Notes: generated by a model from the letters alone, not told the origin. Shown: positions 32,791 through 45,607, counted from the first letter of the stretch. The stretch: DNA of 64,000 nucleotides from Antedon mediterranea (GCF_964355755.1 NC_092671.1:36599304-36663303); one strand, 5' to 3'. Program-made: numbers and translations.

Positions 32791-34492
32791 ATGTGTTCGT
32801 TGACTTGATAGAGCTTGTCTTTTAAATAAGTGATGTTGATGCTTAAACGTAGGTGGTCCCATTGAATTGTAATGAGGGGATTTGATATGGTAATCCAAAC
32901 TAAATAAGCCCTTTACAGTTTCACACAATTTATACCAACATTTAAAATAGTATCATACTGTTCTAAACAGTTACAAGAAAGGTTATTAAATTAGAGGTAC
33001 TTATTCTGAAAGATTACAATAGCCTTGCAAAGGATAGAAGATTCCTCTTTTAGAGTGTAGTGTTCTTAATCTGGATTAAATCGACAGTGGTGTCATGATT
33101 TTTAACTCAACATTTATTTATCAAATAATAGAATAGAAGTGGCAAATTTGTTAGATTGTTCGTTATGATGTAGAATTCTAAAGAATTGGCCTTGGTAAGA
33201 ATAACAGCCAGTTGTTCAGTTATTGTCAACATTTGTACATTTTCTGTATAAAAATAACTGTTTTTATGTAAAAGTACTGTATAACTGAATGAATGCTCAT
33301 CTTTAATCTGTAATGATAATAATACATATAATTAATATTTATTTATAATATTTTACGCATTCAAATTTATTACTTGTATACTGGTAGTAGCTAGTTTTTG
33401 AAGTACAGAAGTAGTCCTACAGTACTGCTGACCGATAAAGTTACTGATATGCACTACAGTGTAGCTAGGTTAAAAACTTGGAGGAACGGGAGAGAGATAT
33501 ACTGATAATTCAGCACCTCTATTTAAACGTCAACTTAAAACTTTTCTTTTTAATTAATAATAATAATGCTAGTATTGTTAAACTCTCTGTACTTTGTAGG
33601 GCGCCATACACAAATTTGAATAGAATACAGTAAAATGAACTGAAGTAAAGTAATAATACAATCGTGACCAGGCATGTACAGTACATGGTCGAATTTTACG
33701 TTATGAAACAAAATGATTACGTTGGTACGTTCCCACATGAGGGCGTGGTTGCGGACTGGTCCATTATAATACAGGGGTGTTCTAGGAACTTTTCACTTTC
33801 GTATCTAGAGCACGGGCTATTGTCGGTTTATACAGGTAAGCTAGCACTCATAGATTACTAACACCACTACTGGTTTGTGTAGTTAAATTTAATGATAAAG
33901 TTTGAATTTGATTAAGAAATGTAGCTTTGTACAATACAGTTAAGCTACTGTACTGTAACTGTACAACAATTTTGTTTGTACAGTACAGTATACTGTATAA
34001 GTTACAGTACTTCAACTACAGTGCTGTACTAGTATTACAATATGCAAAAAAAAGTCCGTAACAGATTAGGTGCATACTATATTAGTTTATACAGTACAGT
34101 ATTTGATAATTATTAATATACAGACAGATTCCAATTGTCTTTTGGGGTAAATAGGTCCTGTAGAGGATGTAATAAAAGATTAAACTAATTGCATTTATGC
34201 AGAACAAACAATGTTGTGAAAATATTTGACTGGTAAAACTACCTGTAATACTTGAACTTTGAATGTTGTCTATTACTCTATCAGGTAAAGACAGGTAAGG
34301 ACGACAAGTATTTACTTATGATAGATATTGATTGATTGACAGGCAGTTGGCATTATCTTTTGCCAATTAAAACCACATTGTGAACCTCTGTTTAAAGGCT
34401 ATAAATTATTTATCGGTAGGTTTTATTTTATATACATTAGTGGAAAGTCTGAACTGAAGTGTTTAACATTGTGAATGCAATGGAAATACTCA
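32791..34492. other. MCC intron 1, no gene; dense TACTGTA/TACAGTA
   Basis: Highest local density of the motif is at 33930-34110 (eight copies). The stretch 33700-33850 has a weak likeness to 51660-51830 (both end in CAGGTAAGCTAGCACT). No ORF of note. Confidence 0.5.
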
Positions 34493-34673
34493 GTAGTACT
34501 TTAATTGTCTCTGTGTCTTAGTGTAGACAGAGCTTTACAATGAAAACAAAGACACCGAGACAATTAAAGTACTACTGAGTGATGTACCCATATTATATGG
34601 ACATGGTGATGATGTCATATCACTATCATCTTTGGGCATGTTTTTTGTCATGATAGTGTAGACAGAGCTTTAG
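34493..34673. mobile_element. TIR MITE family M, rearranged
   Basis: The right-end TIR (TAGTGTAGACAGAGCTTTA) occurs twice, at 34518-34536 and about 34654-34673. The sequence before the first (AGTAGTACTTTAATTGTCTC) reappears inverted at about 34553-34576. This looks like an inverted duplication of the flank plus one end, as after aberrant transposition. Confidence 0.7.
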
Positions 34674-34909
34674 AAATAGCAAAAACAACGAAATATTAAA
34701 ATGTAACAAGATACAAACAGAAGACCACACAATGGCCGCCAACTGAATTTGGTAGTTTTAGCAAGGAAAGTTATTGTTTGCCTGTTAAAGCATTCTTTAA
34801 CATCTGATCTATTTTCAGCAATGCCTAGAGGCTTTAGACAGCTTGAAATTCTTGAATTTGTAGGATGTAGGAGAGCAGGTCAAGCACAACTGGACTTTAT
34901 AGTGTCACA
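34674..34909. other. Spacer
   Basis: No gene recognised. Confidence 0.4.
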
Positions 34910-35330
34910 TTATTTAAGCCCCTGTTCACATTGTACTGTCAGTGTGCCACAGAGAGGGTAGTACATTTACTTAAGCCCTATTCACATTGTACTGCCAGTG
35001 CCATAGAGAAGGGTAGCACATTTTAGCACCTGTTCACATTGTACTGCCAGTGGCACAGAGAGGGTACATATATCTAGGCTCCTGTTCACATTAAACTGCC
35101 AGTGCCACAGAAAGGGAAGCACATTTATTTAGGCTCCTGTTCACATTGAACTGCCAGTGCCACAGAAAGGGAAGCACATTTATTTAGGCCCCTGTTCACA
35201 TTGTACTGCCAGTGCCACAGAGAGGGTAGCACATCTATTTAGGCCCCTGTTCACATTGTACTGCCAGTGCCACAGAGACAGTAGCACATTTATTTAGGCC
35301 CCTATTCACATTGTTCTACCAGTGCCACAG
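34910..35330. repeat. ~55-bp minisatellite, eight copies
   Basis: Unit holds CCCCTGTTCACATTGTACTG, then CCAGTGCCACAGAGAGGG and AGCACATTTATTTAGG. TTCACATT recurs near 34925, 34981, 35034, 35086, 35140, 35195, 35249 and 35304. Confidence 0.93.
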
Positions 35331-35680
35331 AAGACAACAGTGTGAAGAAATAACAATTTGGAGAAAGATTAGCATAACTATTGTGAAATCAAAGTGTATA
35401 GATTAGCAGTCCAAAGAACCAGAAAATGATGAAAACAGAGAAAATTAATGAATTTATGTTTCAAATTATGAGATGAAATAAAATTTTAATTTCACTGTTT
35501 TAATAACCACACCTTGATTTGGCCTTGTCCTTGTGTTTCATTACTCTCATTACAGTAATTAATTAATTAAAAGTAACATGTGTCTAGCCTACACCATCAA
35601 GGACAATGCAACCAACTTATAAATAAATGTACCAAATTTATGTATTTACCATACTATTTATTCCCCTTAAAGATATCTAT
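35331..35680. other. No gene seen
   Basis: AT-rich intron sequence. Confidence 0.4.
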
Positions 35681-35894
35681 TTAAAGATGTTGTTCCCCAA
35701 AATGAAAAATGAAGATTAATAAAGTCAGACTTAAAATAGGCCATTTTGCATTTATAATAAAGTTATTCACTTCTGTAACAAAAAAAATTATTTCACGTAT
35801 TATAAAAAGCAGTTAATTTTGGTCAAAATGAATAACTATTATGTGACATTAAAATATAAAAAGAAAAGGGGGACAATACTATATATATCTTTAA
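35681..35894. mobile_element. TTAA MITE family C, short copy
   Basis: Ends TTAAAGATGTTGTTCCCC and GGGGGACAATAC...ATCTTTAA. It shares AATAGGCCATTTTGCA, the AAAGTTATTCACTT block and TTTTGGTCAAAATGAATAAC with copies at 37355 and 57790. About 214 bp, internally deleted. Confidence 0.8.
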
Positions 35895-36936
35895 TTTTAT
35901 TTTTAGATCTTACATTTCAAAACAGTTATTAAATAAATTAAAGAAGACAGACAATTATTGGGTAACAGAAATTGTACAGTTGGCTGTATGCGCAAAATAT
36001 TTGATAACAAGAATAAAATTTGATTACCATCTAAAGTATTTAGTAGAACAGATTGTTACTGGACTATCATGATTGAATCTAGAAATTGAATCTAACCTAT
36101 AGTAATTTTGCTTGAAAATTGGTTACACCACTCCATACTATGCACAACTGATTCTCAAAAATTTATCTAGCTTTTTATTGCTACACTATGATCAAATGTA
36201 TATACTGTAGGTTGATAATTTGTCGTAGAATTCACAATGCAAATTCTACTGAAAATCAAGTCCTTCAATCAACTGTAAACCTGTTAATTACAAAACGTAA
36301 AAGCAAGCAGAATAAAGCATGCTTCGTGGACATTTCTAAATTGAGAATAATATGATGTGATGGTGTATTGTTAAAGGTGGCAAAGTGGAAGAATTCCTTC
36401 TGGCTATCTTTTGTTCATGATCCATTTATTAAGTAATGTCGAGAGATTTGCTTGTTTTTATAATTTATTCTGAATGTATTCGTAAAGACAACTTTGCTTC
36501 TTGATTTTTGCCGGTAAGCTTGTCATTCCGTTTGACAAGCCGCTTAACTACAATATGTATTGTAATGCCGCTTTTCGAATATAAAAACATTTCTTTCATT
36601 AATGAAATTCAGATTTTGATACCTGTTTTACAGTACTGTACAAATGATTTTGTTTGTTAAAATGTCCCAAAATACTGAAATAAATAATAGATTACTGTCA
36701 CTGCTTGAATAATAATAAACGAAAGATTTAAATCACTATCGAATGAGTGCCACTGATAATTAAGCGCCGCAGTTAAATAAGCACCAAAATATTAAGTACG
36801 TTATCAAAGAAGACCTGTTGTGGATTATTGTTATTATCATTCCAGTATAATCACAATCACATCTAAATTATCATTGTCATCGTCGTTATTAATTTTCTCG
36901 TCTATTTTTTTCTACTGTATGTCAAGCCTTAGTATG
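35895..36936. other. MCC intron 1, no gene seen
   Basis: Nothing recognised apart from a few TACTGTA/TACAGTA motifs. Confidence 0.4.
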
Positions 36937-37086
36937 TAAAGGTCTTTCTACACTATCAAAGTTTATGTGACAAAAAAATGTGATGTTGTACCCATATCAC
37001 TACCATATTTGGGAATATCACGTCCATATTTGGGCACAATAAACTACTTTTGTCAAACTAATTTGATTGAGTGTGGACAGAGCATT
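36937..37086. mobile_element. TIR MITE family M
   Basis: Left TAAAGGTCTTTCTACACTATC; right TTGAGTGTGGACAGAGCATTA. Middle ACTACCATATTTGGG. Diverged TIRs. Confidence 0.85.
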
Positions 37087-37354
37087 AGTGTCTGTTATCA
37101 GTGATAGATCTTCAACGATCAATATTCTGTAGACTTGCTTAAAATAACTTTATGACAAGACATAATTTTGTAATATTCATATTTCATAATGATGTATGTA
37201 CACTGAGTGATAGCAATGTTATCATCATCTCTTTCACCTTGATTAATTATGGGTGTTGCACTGAATTAGTCATCCAAGTTGATCATCAGTGAATAACATA
37301 TTATGGAAATGCATGATGTCTGTTGATGTAAAATAGTTTAAGGTGATTTATGAT
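37087..37354. other. Spacer
   Basis: No gene recognised. Confidence 0.4.
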
Positions 37355-37646
37355 AAATAAAGCTTTATAAAATCACGATTTTTAATAGGCCATTTTGCAG
37401 TTTCGATGAAGTTATTCATATAAGAAATAATTATTCCACTTATAAAAAGACAAAATAAACAGTTAAATTTACCTAAAAACCCATTGTCTTACAGACAATT
37501 TTACAATTCTTTGCTTTAAATTACAGTTTTTCAGGTAAATAATTCTTTTGCATATCTAATTTTTGGTCAAATAATGTGACATTAAAATGGCGTATTCAAC
37601 AAACGATTTTCAAAAATTATTTTTCAGAGAGACAATATATCTTTAA
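37355..37646. mobile_element. TTAA MITE family C, longer copy
   Basis: Right end GACAATATATCTTTAA. Internal AATAGGCCATTTTGCAG, CCATTGTCTTACAGACAA and TAATTTTTGGTCAAATAATG. The left terminus is degraded. It is the best guide to the uninterrupted form of the nested copy at 57790-58700. Confidence 0.75.
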
Positions 37647-37669
37647 TTAAGGTATATGTATGAAACATT

Positions 37670-37726
37670 AACCAGGATTAAATGGATTATACCAGGATTA
37701 AATGGATTATACCAGGATTAACTTGA
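37670..37726. repeat. 21-bp tandem repeat, about 2.6 copies
   Basis: ACCAGGATTAAATGGATTAT repeated from 37670. Confidence 0.85.
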
Positions 37727-38178
37727 CAGTAGTTTGAGTATAAATTGTAAAAATTATATACCTGTAGGTTAAAAAAAATAGTAAATATTAAAACTAATTA
37801 AGTACTATTAAACTAACAATAAATTAAACAATTAAAAAGTATGGCTTTATGTAAAGTATGCATATGTTCCTAATATCAGATCTTTACATTAATTGTTTTA
37901 ATTAACTACAGTATAGTAGGTTATTAAAACAATTTTTAGCATAGATATGATTTATATACCACATGTGTTTCCACTAAGTGTTACTGTACATAATTGGTGT
38001 AAAGCAGAAATACTTTATAACATGGAGGAATTTCAACCAATATTTTCTAATAAAATTTTATTTATTTAGCAAAGTGAACTGAAACATGTTATGGACAGAT
38101 GAGATAGTATTAAAGTAGATATTCTTTCTCTTCCAGTTGAGTAAGGCCTATTATTTCTGTCCTCCACATTTCCCAGTC
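37727..38178. other. No gene seen
   Basis: AT-rich intron sequence. Confidence 0.4.
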
Positions 38179-38889
38179 TTAGGGCCTGTTCGTAGGGGTT
38201 GAAAATACCAGCTTATTCCCGATTTCCGTTCGCATGATCCAATTAACTTTTGCCTCAGGCTACAAAAAATTCGAGGCAAAATGTTCACCAAATTTGCAGG
38301 TTATTTCAGCGATAATCCAATTATACTCGGCCTTCGAGGATTAATAAATCTCCGATAGAGGCATTGTGTCAAATTTTGACAAACGTTCGCTGCCTAGGCC
38401 CGTCATTTCTCCTACGAAGCTCTCCCATACACGCTTCGAGAGCAATCATCAGCTGGTGCTGTCCTTGTTGGTGTAGACCGCTTAGTAGTAGGCCTAGCTG
38501 TTCGGTGGTGTTTCCGTCGTGTAACATTGGGCTCAAATTCTTCATCAATGAGTACAATAATGGTTGTCAGGAGAAGGCATATTTCGGCAAGATTATCGGC
38601 GTTAAGAGGCATAAGGTTTGTCGCAAGGATAAGCAGTGTAAAAGGTAGCAAGTAATTGTTATTGTAAAGAAAGATCGCGAGTAAAAAATATACAACACGA
38701 AACTAGCGTGCGAAAATGGGGTCGTAGGTTGTAAAGACAACTGACCTTAAAACGTAATTTCCGGTTTGTGATTCGTCGATTAAGCATTTAAGCGGTTAAA
38801 TATTTCAAGTACGAACAACACTCAATTTATAACCCGAGGCATGGGTGAAATTAAGCGCTTATTTTAACCACCGTACGAATACAACCTTA
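38179..38889. mobile_element. PIF/Harbinger-like element, non-autonomous or decayed
   Basis: TTA at both ends (38179-38181, 38887-38889), with imperfect inverted termini GGGCCTGTTCGTAGGGGTTG and (complement of the right end) GGTTGTATTCGTACGGTGG. A TWA duplication and such ends fit PIF/Harbinger. Minus-strand frames of 62 and 79 codons (38557-38369 and 38651-38412) contain ALEACMGELRRRND and may be a remnant of coding sequence, but no nuclease motif is visible. GC content is above the surrounding intron. TAGGCCTA occurs at 38489. Confidence 0.6.
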
Positions 38890-38943
38890 GGCTGAAGTCG
38901 CTGCCCATGTCCTGTACCTTAACTTGTTCCTTTTCCACAGGTC

Positions 38944-39091
38944 TTAAGCTCTGTCTACACTATCAAACTAGTTTGACAAAAAAGTGTGATGTGAGTGTCC
39001 AAATATGGCTGTGATATTATATCATCATGTCCATATATGGGCACATCACATTCTTTTTCACATAAAGTTTGATAGTGTAGACAGAGCTTTA
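38944..39091. mobile_element. TIR MITE family M, intact ends
   Basis: TTAAGCTCTGTCTACACT to GATAGTGTAGACAGAGCTTT; 148 bp, with good TIRs. Confidence 0.92.
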
Positions 39092-39609
39092 TAGTTGTCT
39101 GTTGGTCCCTCTTGCAGGTGGCCTTGGAAGTGCTACAGTACTCTGGGTATATCATCCCGTCTAGTTTTTATTTTCATCATAAAAAGTAGATTATTATTAT
39201 TATTATAGTTAAGTTAATATTCAAACCAGTAAAACTAAAAAGGTTTAAAAAGTATAACTCATCCATTTAATGTTAGTAATTTGTAAAATATTTTTCTTAT
39301 AAATTATGTATTTCAAAATTGCAATTAATAATTTTAATCAATATTCTAGTGTTTTCCATGTTGGGTAGCAGACTTTATTAATAGCTGATAAGCACATTGT
39401 CACACTTAACTGTAAATCCACTCACTTCATATCTGCTGCGCACATGCTGTTTATTCCTAAGTCTTTTGTAGTGCTTTACTCTATGTGTTGCTAGTGTTCA
39501 GGTTTTTCAAATTGTTTGTTGGATTTATCCACACTGCAGGTTCTTGGAGCTTGTTCCATTTTCAGCAGAAAACATTGATTAAAAATAAAATCTATTTTGG
39601 AAAGTTTCT
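39092..39609. other. No gene seen
   Basis: AT-rich, with a short ATT run near 39190. Confidence 0.4.
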
Positions 39610-39777
39610 TTAAAGCTCTGTCTACACTATCAAACTTGTTTGACAAAATAAATGTGATGTACCCAAATATGGTAGTGATATGCCCAAATATGGTGATGCT
39701 ATGATGTCATCGTGTCCACATATGGGCATATCATATTTTGTTGTCACATAAAGTTTGATAGTGTATACAGAGCTTTA
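39610..39777. mobile_element. TIR MITE family M, intact ends
   Basis: TTTAAAGCTCTGTCTACACT to GATAGTGTATACAGAGCTTTA; 168 bp. Middle CCAAATATGGTAGTGATATG. Confidence 0.93.
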
Positions 39778-40635
39778 GGTCAGTAGTAGTGCCTTCTGGA
39801 TAGGTACAGTAGGGTTGGAAGAAACAAGTTACTGTAAGTCTATTTACAGCATTTCGGCTTTTAACAATACCAAGTCATCATTATTCAGGAAAAATATGGG
39901 GGCACTATGGCTACACACTTAATTCCTTAGAAACTCTTTATTCTACAAAATCTGTCAACAGTCAAGTAAATATGCAGATTATTATAAAAAAATTACCAAT
40001 ACTATATTCTTTTTTTTTTAAACAAAATGAAGAAAACACTTTGGAATGAAGTTATTTGATATCCAGACACAGAAATTATTTATTGGTTAAATTTCAATTC
40101 AAAATGGCTCTCAACATAATCATAAGTTAAATCATCATTTTTATTTCTGCTTACATTTAACCTTGTTGCTAAGTAACCCACATTGAACTGTGCTCTGGGC
40201 ATAATGTTACTCTATGTAACATTATAGTCAATTTATAAAGTCTCTTATGATTTATAATAATGTCATTTTACATTTCATTGCAATATATTAAAACATTATG
40301 GTACTGATGATACCTTGTCAAAATGCTATTAATACCTTAATATGAATCAATGCGTTTATGCTATACTGTACAATAATACATTCTTCAATACTTCTGTACA
40401 AATGAGTACAGAATACACTGGAAAATGTTTATATCACAACAACACAATTTCTTTTGCTAAACTACTGTACCAAATTGTTCCCACCAAAAGTGCATTATTG
40501 GCAGCATTAATAAAGTACTACCACTATACAGTACTTCAATATGACCACATTATTTATATCAACATCCCTATCCTTGTACTACTGTATATACAGTAGACTA
40601 ATACTAAAGATAGTGGACCACTACTAATACAGTAC
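39778..40635. other. No gene seen
   Basis: Intron sequence with several TACTGTA/TACAGTA motifs. Confidence 0.4.
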
Positions 40636-41712
40636 GTTATTTGGACCACTACCAATACATTATTTGTACCACTACCAATACATTATTTAGACCACTACCA
40701 ATACATTATTTGCACCACTACCAATACATTATTTGCACCACTACCAATACATTATTTGCACCACTACCAATACACTATTTGCACCACTACCAATACATTA
40801 TTTGGACCACTACAAATACATTATTTGGACCACTACCAATACATTATTTGTACCACTACGAATACATTATTTAGACCACTACCAATACATTATTTGGACC
40901 ACTACCAATACATTATTTGGACCACTACCAATACATTATTTGGATCACTATGAATACATTATTTGGACCACTACCAACAGTATTTGGACCACTACCAATA
41001 CATTATTTGAACTACTACCAATACATTATTTGGACTACTACCAATACATTATTTGGACCACTGCAAACAAATATTTGGACCACTACCAACATTATTTGGA
41101 CCAGTACATAATTTGTACCACTACCAATACATTATTTGGATGACTATGAATACATGTTATAATTGTAGACCAACCCATTATTACATACCAACACTACCAA
41201 ATTATTTGTACCAATCAATTTGTACCAACACTACCAAATTATCTGTACCAACCCATTATTTGTACCAACACTACCAAATTATCTGTATCAACACAACACC
41301 AAAACATTATTTGTACCAACACTACCAAATTATCTGTACCAACACCAACCAATTATTTGTACCAACATTACCAAATTATCTGTACCAACAACAACACATT
41401 ATTTGTACCAACATTACCCAAATTATCTGTACCAACACCAACACATTATTTGTACCAACACATTATTTGTACCAACACTACCAAATTTTCTGTACCAACA
41501 TTACCAGATTATCTGTACCAACACCAACACATTATTTGTACCAACACTACCAAATTTTATGTACCAACATTACCAAATTATCTGTACCAACACCAACACA
41601 TTATTTGTACCAACATTACCAAATTATCTGCACCAACACCAACACATTATCTGAACCAACGCTACCAAATTTTCTGTACCAACATTACCAGATTATCTGT
41701 ACCAACACCAAC
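40636..41712. repeat. 23-bp minisatellite, left block
   Basis: From 40636 the unit is ACCACTACCAATACATTATTTGG. From about 41190 it becomes a 46-bp pair, ACCAACATTACCAAATTATCTGT plus ACCAACACCAACACATTATTTGT (each 23 bp). Since 23 is not a multiple of 3 and the unit has no stops in any + frame, it produces several long but meaningless ORFs (up to 231 codons). Confidence 0.95.
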
Positions 41713-41999
41713 AGTTGGAGTGGAGCTGTGGCTACTTGGTGGTTATGATGCTTGGCTACCAATCTAAGGGTCCTGGGTTCACGTCCTGTCATATGTCAGG
41801 GTTTTTTTCTCATGACAATTTACAACTCCACTCCCAAAGACTTAATAATAAGTCTTTGTTTATGTAGAGCATCTTGTATATGTTTGTCTTGTGAAATTAT
41901 TAAATAGTTTATCCATCCTGTAATTGGCGGGTTACTTGCTGTTGGATGAGTATGAAAAAATAAAAAATAAAAATAAAAATAAAATAAATAAAAAATAAA
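41713..41999 (+). mobile_element. SINE family A, full-length, inserted in the minisatellite
   Basis: Near-identical to 27643-27902: TGGCTACTTGGTGG A-box, GGTTCACGTCC B-box, the same body, and an AAAAT-rich tail (41955-41999). The minisatellite unit is split between ACCAACA and CATTATTTG. Confidence 0.93.
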
Positions 42000-42195
42000 A
42001 ACACATTATTTGTACCAACACTACCAAATTTTATGTACCAAAATTTTATTACCAAATTATCTGTACCAACACCAACACATTATTTGTACCAACATTACCA
42101 AATTATCTGCACCAACACCAACACATTATTTGTACCAACACTACCCAATTACCTGTACCGACACCAAAACATTATTTGTACCAACATTACCAACA
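42000..42195. repeat. 23-bp minisatellite, right block
   Basis: Continuation of the 46-bp type after the SINE, with one irregular unit near 42040. Confidence 0.93.
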
Positions 42196-44271
42196 CCATT
42201 GTCATCATTGTTTATGAAACATCATTTGATACTGTACAGTAGCTTGTTAGTTAATGCATTTGCAGCCACTCTATTCCAGCATATTTGTTACCATACTAAT
42301 AGTCTGATTCAAAATGAACTCCTCTAAATTGACCTGTATTTTCTATTCGCTTTTATTCAACTTTATTATCATTACAGATTAATCAATAAAGGTATGTATC
42401 TCCATGCCTATTAAGTTAAAAATGATTTAAAATTCATACTTTCCTAAAATTGCAATTTAGATTTATTAAATTTGCTAACAATTTCTGAACATTTTTGAAT
42501 AAATGTGAAGAAACATGACCTTGTAGATGTAATGATTTTTTAAAAGAAACATTTAAGAAACAGAAAATAATAAACCTCTTTAGGAATGTCAAATGTACTT
42601 AAGTATTTTATTTATCACTTGAAAAAAATGATTATTGACTGCTAAGGTACAGTATGTTGAACCACCTAGCAAGCTATCAACCTCAGCAGCCAGCTATCGT
42701 GCTCATTAGTAGGCAGAACATAGCCTTTACTCCACAGGGCCTACGGCCTGAAATAATGTTTTTATACCGTAAAACTCAACGAGTTTGTTGCATTAAGGTT
42801 TAAATATCAATCAGACTGTTTGTGTTTTGCATGTTGGAAATAACGACAATGTTATTAGTGGTTATAGCCAAGTAGTTCTGCATTGAGTAGGTTGTGCTTG
42901 TGTAGAATCTAAATGTTTTTATAAGGTTCATTTACCTTACAGATGCATATCATATTAATAATGAGGAATTTAATTTGCATGGAAAATCTACCAATATAGA
43001 ATTAATAATATCTGTACCATACAATCATGGTTGACCGATCTACCTGGCCGGAACAGGTTGATTTCAAGCATCGGTAATTTTTATTAGTTATTTTATCAAC
43101 GTGATTATTTCAATATGATATTTGATGACATAAATTGCCTCAAAGCACATTTTAAAATTAAGATTGAATGTACGATAGGAGTATTGTCATTTTAGATTTA
43201 TTCAGAATTTTAAAGGGAAAATTAAATTGTTATAATGATATTTGCAATCGGTAGATTTCCTTCAATAGTTCAGTTTGAATTTCTATATCGTTAGATGTTT
43301 TAATGTTATCATAAAGGTTATATTTCATTTAATGTGCGAAGTGTATGAAAATCAATGCACGGATATACCTTTAAGCAATGCTTAAAAACTAGCACGTTGC
43401 GTGAAGTACAGGGTAACGTGAGAACGCAACGAAAGAAAGATTGTACGGAAGTAGTTTACTTATGTTTTGAAAGCGATACTAGCTTGGAGGTACATGTTAA
43501 TTTTCTACATGATAGTTTTAGGAAAATGATGTGAAATTCAAAATAAAAATATTAAAAGTGAATACATTTTCTTCTGGCATCCATTAGTATATTGATATGA
43601 TAGTTCATAGAGTGCCGTGTACATTGCGATGTTTCCCGTTAACTTGTGAGTGGTGGGTGTTTTAAATCTTTCGAGTATACACACATACAGTATATATTTT
43701 ATATTTTATTTTTTTATATAACATTACCTGTAAGTGGAAAAATTGTTCCTGTTTGAATGTTTAAAAAAAAAAATAAAATAAATGAAATAAACCAGTATAA
43801 CTTTTATTTTATTTTACCATCATATCAAAAACATTAAACATTTCTCTATGGAAAAACATCACATACTGTACCTAAAGATTATTTTATGTGTTTTACCCGA
43901 GTTAAGTTACAGTAGGTGATGCTCAGTATTAATACAGTACAGCAGAACCTCCAAAGGAATACAGTATACTGTTTTATGAGGTTTATATTTTGTACGATGG
44001 CCTTGATTATTGAATAAATTTACATTCAATATTATTTTTATAAATAACAAATGTGACTCATTTATGTGAATAGATTATAAAATGAATTATACATCTTTGA
44101 TGTTCTAGCATTGGTATTTTGTCAATTGTCCAATTGGTACTGTTATTATCACTGTACCAATAAAATAATATTTGTCTAACAGTCGAGGAAAGCAGATGTT
44201 TTATCTTCTGTTTGTTTCATTAAACTGTAATGATAAAATGTTATGGAGTTATTAATGAGAAACATAAAATG
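42196..44271. other. MCC intron 1, no gene seen
   Basis: About 2 kb without a recognisable exon or element. Several TACAGTA/TACTGTA motifs at 42646-43970. Confidence 0.45.
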
Positions 44272-44580
44272 AATATGGAGTTGTTTATTATTAGAGAGAC
44301 ATGCTTTTATATGCTTTTATTTAAAATTATTATGCTAATTTTTAAAAATAATCAATTTAAAAATATCAATGTATGATCTTTATCTACCTGTACCGCTCCC
44401 CCTCATTTCATCCACACCCAAAACAAATATGGAGTTGTTTATTACTATAGAGACATACTTTCATATGGTTTTATTTAAAGCTAATTTGTAAAAATAATCA
44501 ATTTAAAAAAATCAAAGTATGATCCTCATCTTCTCCCCCTCATCTCATCCTTCCTCATCTCATTCCCCTCATCTCATTCC
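44272..44580. repeat. ~154-bp tandem duplication
   Basis: ATATGGAGTTGTTTATTA starts at 44273 and again at 44427. Both copies continue through AAAAATAATCAATTTAAAAA to a CCCCCTCAT-rich end. The second copy has small deletions. Confidence 0.85.
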
Positions 44581-44633
44581 CCTCATTTCATCCACCTCAT
44601 TTCATCCCTGCTAATCCCCCCCCCCCCCCCCCT
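44522..44633. repeat. CTCATCT-rich tract and C homopolymer
   Basis: CCCCTCATCTCATT-type repeats followed by a run of about 16 C at 44617-44632. Low complexity. Confidence 0.85.
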
Positions 44634-45311
44634 TATCCTCCAATGCTACTGTAGTAAATAAACTATGTTAATTTTATAAACTATAAATAGAATGTACTAA
44701 ATGCTGCTTTAAAGGCTCAGTTTTTAAGTAATTTTTTTCATGAAATTCAGGTGCTTAATCACCAGTTGATGCAAGTTAATAAATAATTCTGACGTTTTTA
44801 GCAGGTAATTGAGAAGATGGAATTATATTCTCTACACTAAAAGTTTTAAATGAACATCATTACATTCAATTTAATGCTATATGGCAACATTAATATGTTC
44901 TGAATGTGTCATGTGATGTAATTTAAATAGGTCACATATTAGATACAGTTTGTTATGTGAATTTACATATAGAACTTCTACTGAATGCCCATCAACGTTT
45001 TACTGTCTTTTTTGTGATCTTAAAACTACATTATTAGCATTATATGTATTTATTTTATGTGCATTTTATTTTTATGGACCATATGTGAACCGATCTGAAT
45101 TCAATACATTCGTTTTTCTCTTTGTCCGTAGCACATTTCTGCTGGTTTATGGGCATGATTTATTTTATATTGGTTAGTTTCACTGAGCCACAACGTCAGT
45201 CAATGTATTGTACTTTCTTATGGATAGATATTAAATAAAATGTATTAGGAAACAGTTTGTTACAGAAGTACTCTTCACCAATTCATTTTTTGTCTATTTA
45301 ATTTTTCTTAG
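44634..45311. other. MCC intron 1, last part
   Basis: No gene. Ends in the acceptor TTTTTCTTAG at 45302-45311. Confidence 0.6.
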
Positions 45312-45607
45312 ACAAGATTTACTGGTGATGTGTCGGCAACTAAACATGGAAGAATGTGCCAATGAAGTCATCCACCAGCTAGGGGGCGACAGTATGGGTC
45401 GTATAACCTTTCAAGACTTTGCACGATGTCGTAGAAAAGTGCGATACGAGATCAATGAAGCAGTGAAACAGCACGAAGAAGAGTTGAACAACGATAGTCT
45501 TGAAGCTAAGCTGTGCGGCGTGGATTCAGCAATTTCGGAGAGTCTGCCTAGTCTGCAACAGAATATGAACTCTTGGCCTAGAAGTATTGACACCAATACA
45601 AGTCTTG
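45312..45607 (+). CDS. MCC: MCC, coding exon 2 (rest of the EF-hand pair)
   Basis: The acceptor TTTTTCTTAG is followed by A, which completes Gly55, then QDLLVMCRQLNMEECANEVI, LGGDSMGRITFQDFARCR and a charged helix (RYEINEAVKQHEEELNND). The second EF-hand loop (residues 79-90) lacks the usual acidic ligands and probably does not bind calcium. The later part (SWPRSIDTNTSLG) matches the linker of MCC long isoforms. The donor is TTG|GTAGGT at 45607/45608, leaving one base (G) of the next codon. Codons 56-153. Confidence 0.94.

Noticed and set aside
33640-33870. Repeat pair with 51620-51830
   Set aside because: Likeness is limited to short blocks (CAGGTAAGCTAGCACT; CATTAT...GGGTGTT). It may be an old element pair, but I could not define ends.
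41053-41748. 231-codon ORF and several overlapping long ORFs
   Set aside because: They arise from the 23-bp minisatellite, which lacks stops in all + frames. The peptide is a pure repeat and runs into a SINE.
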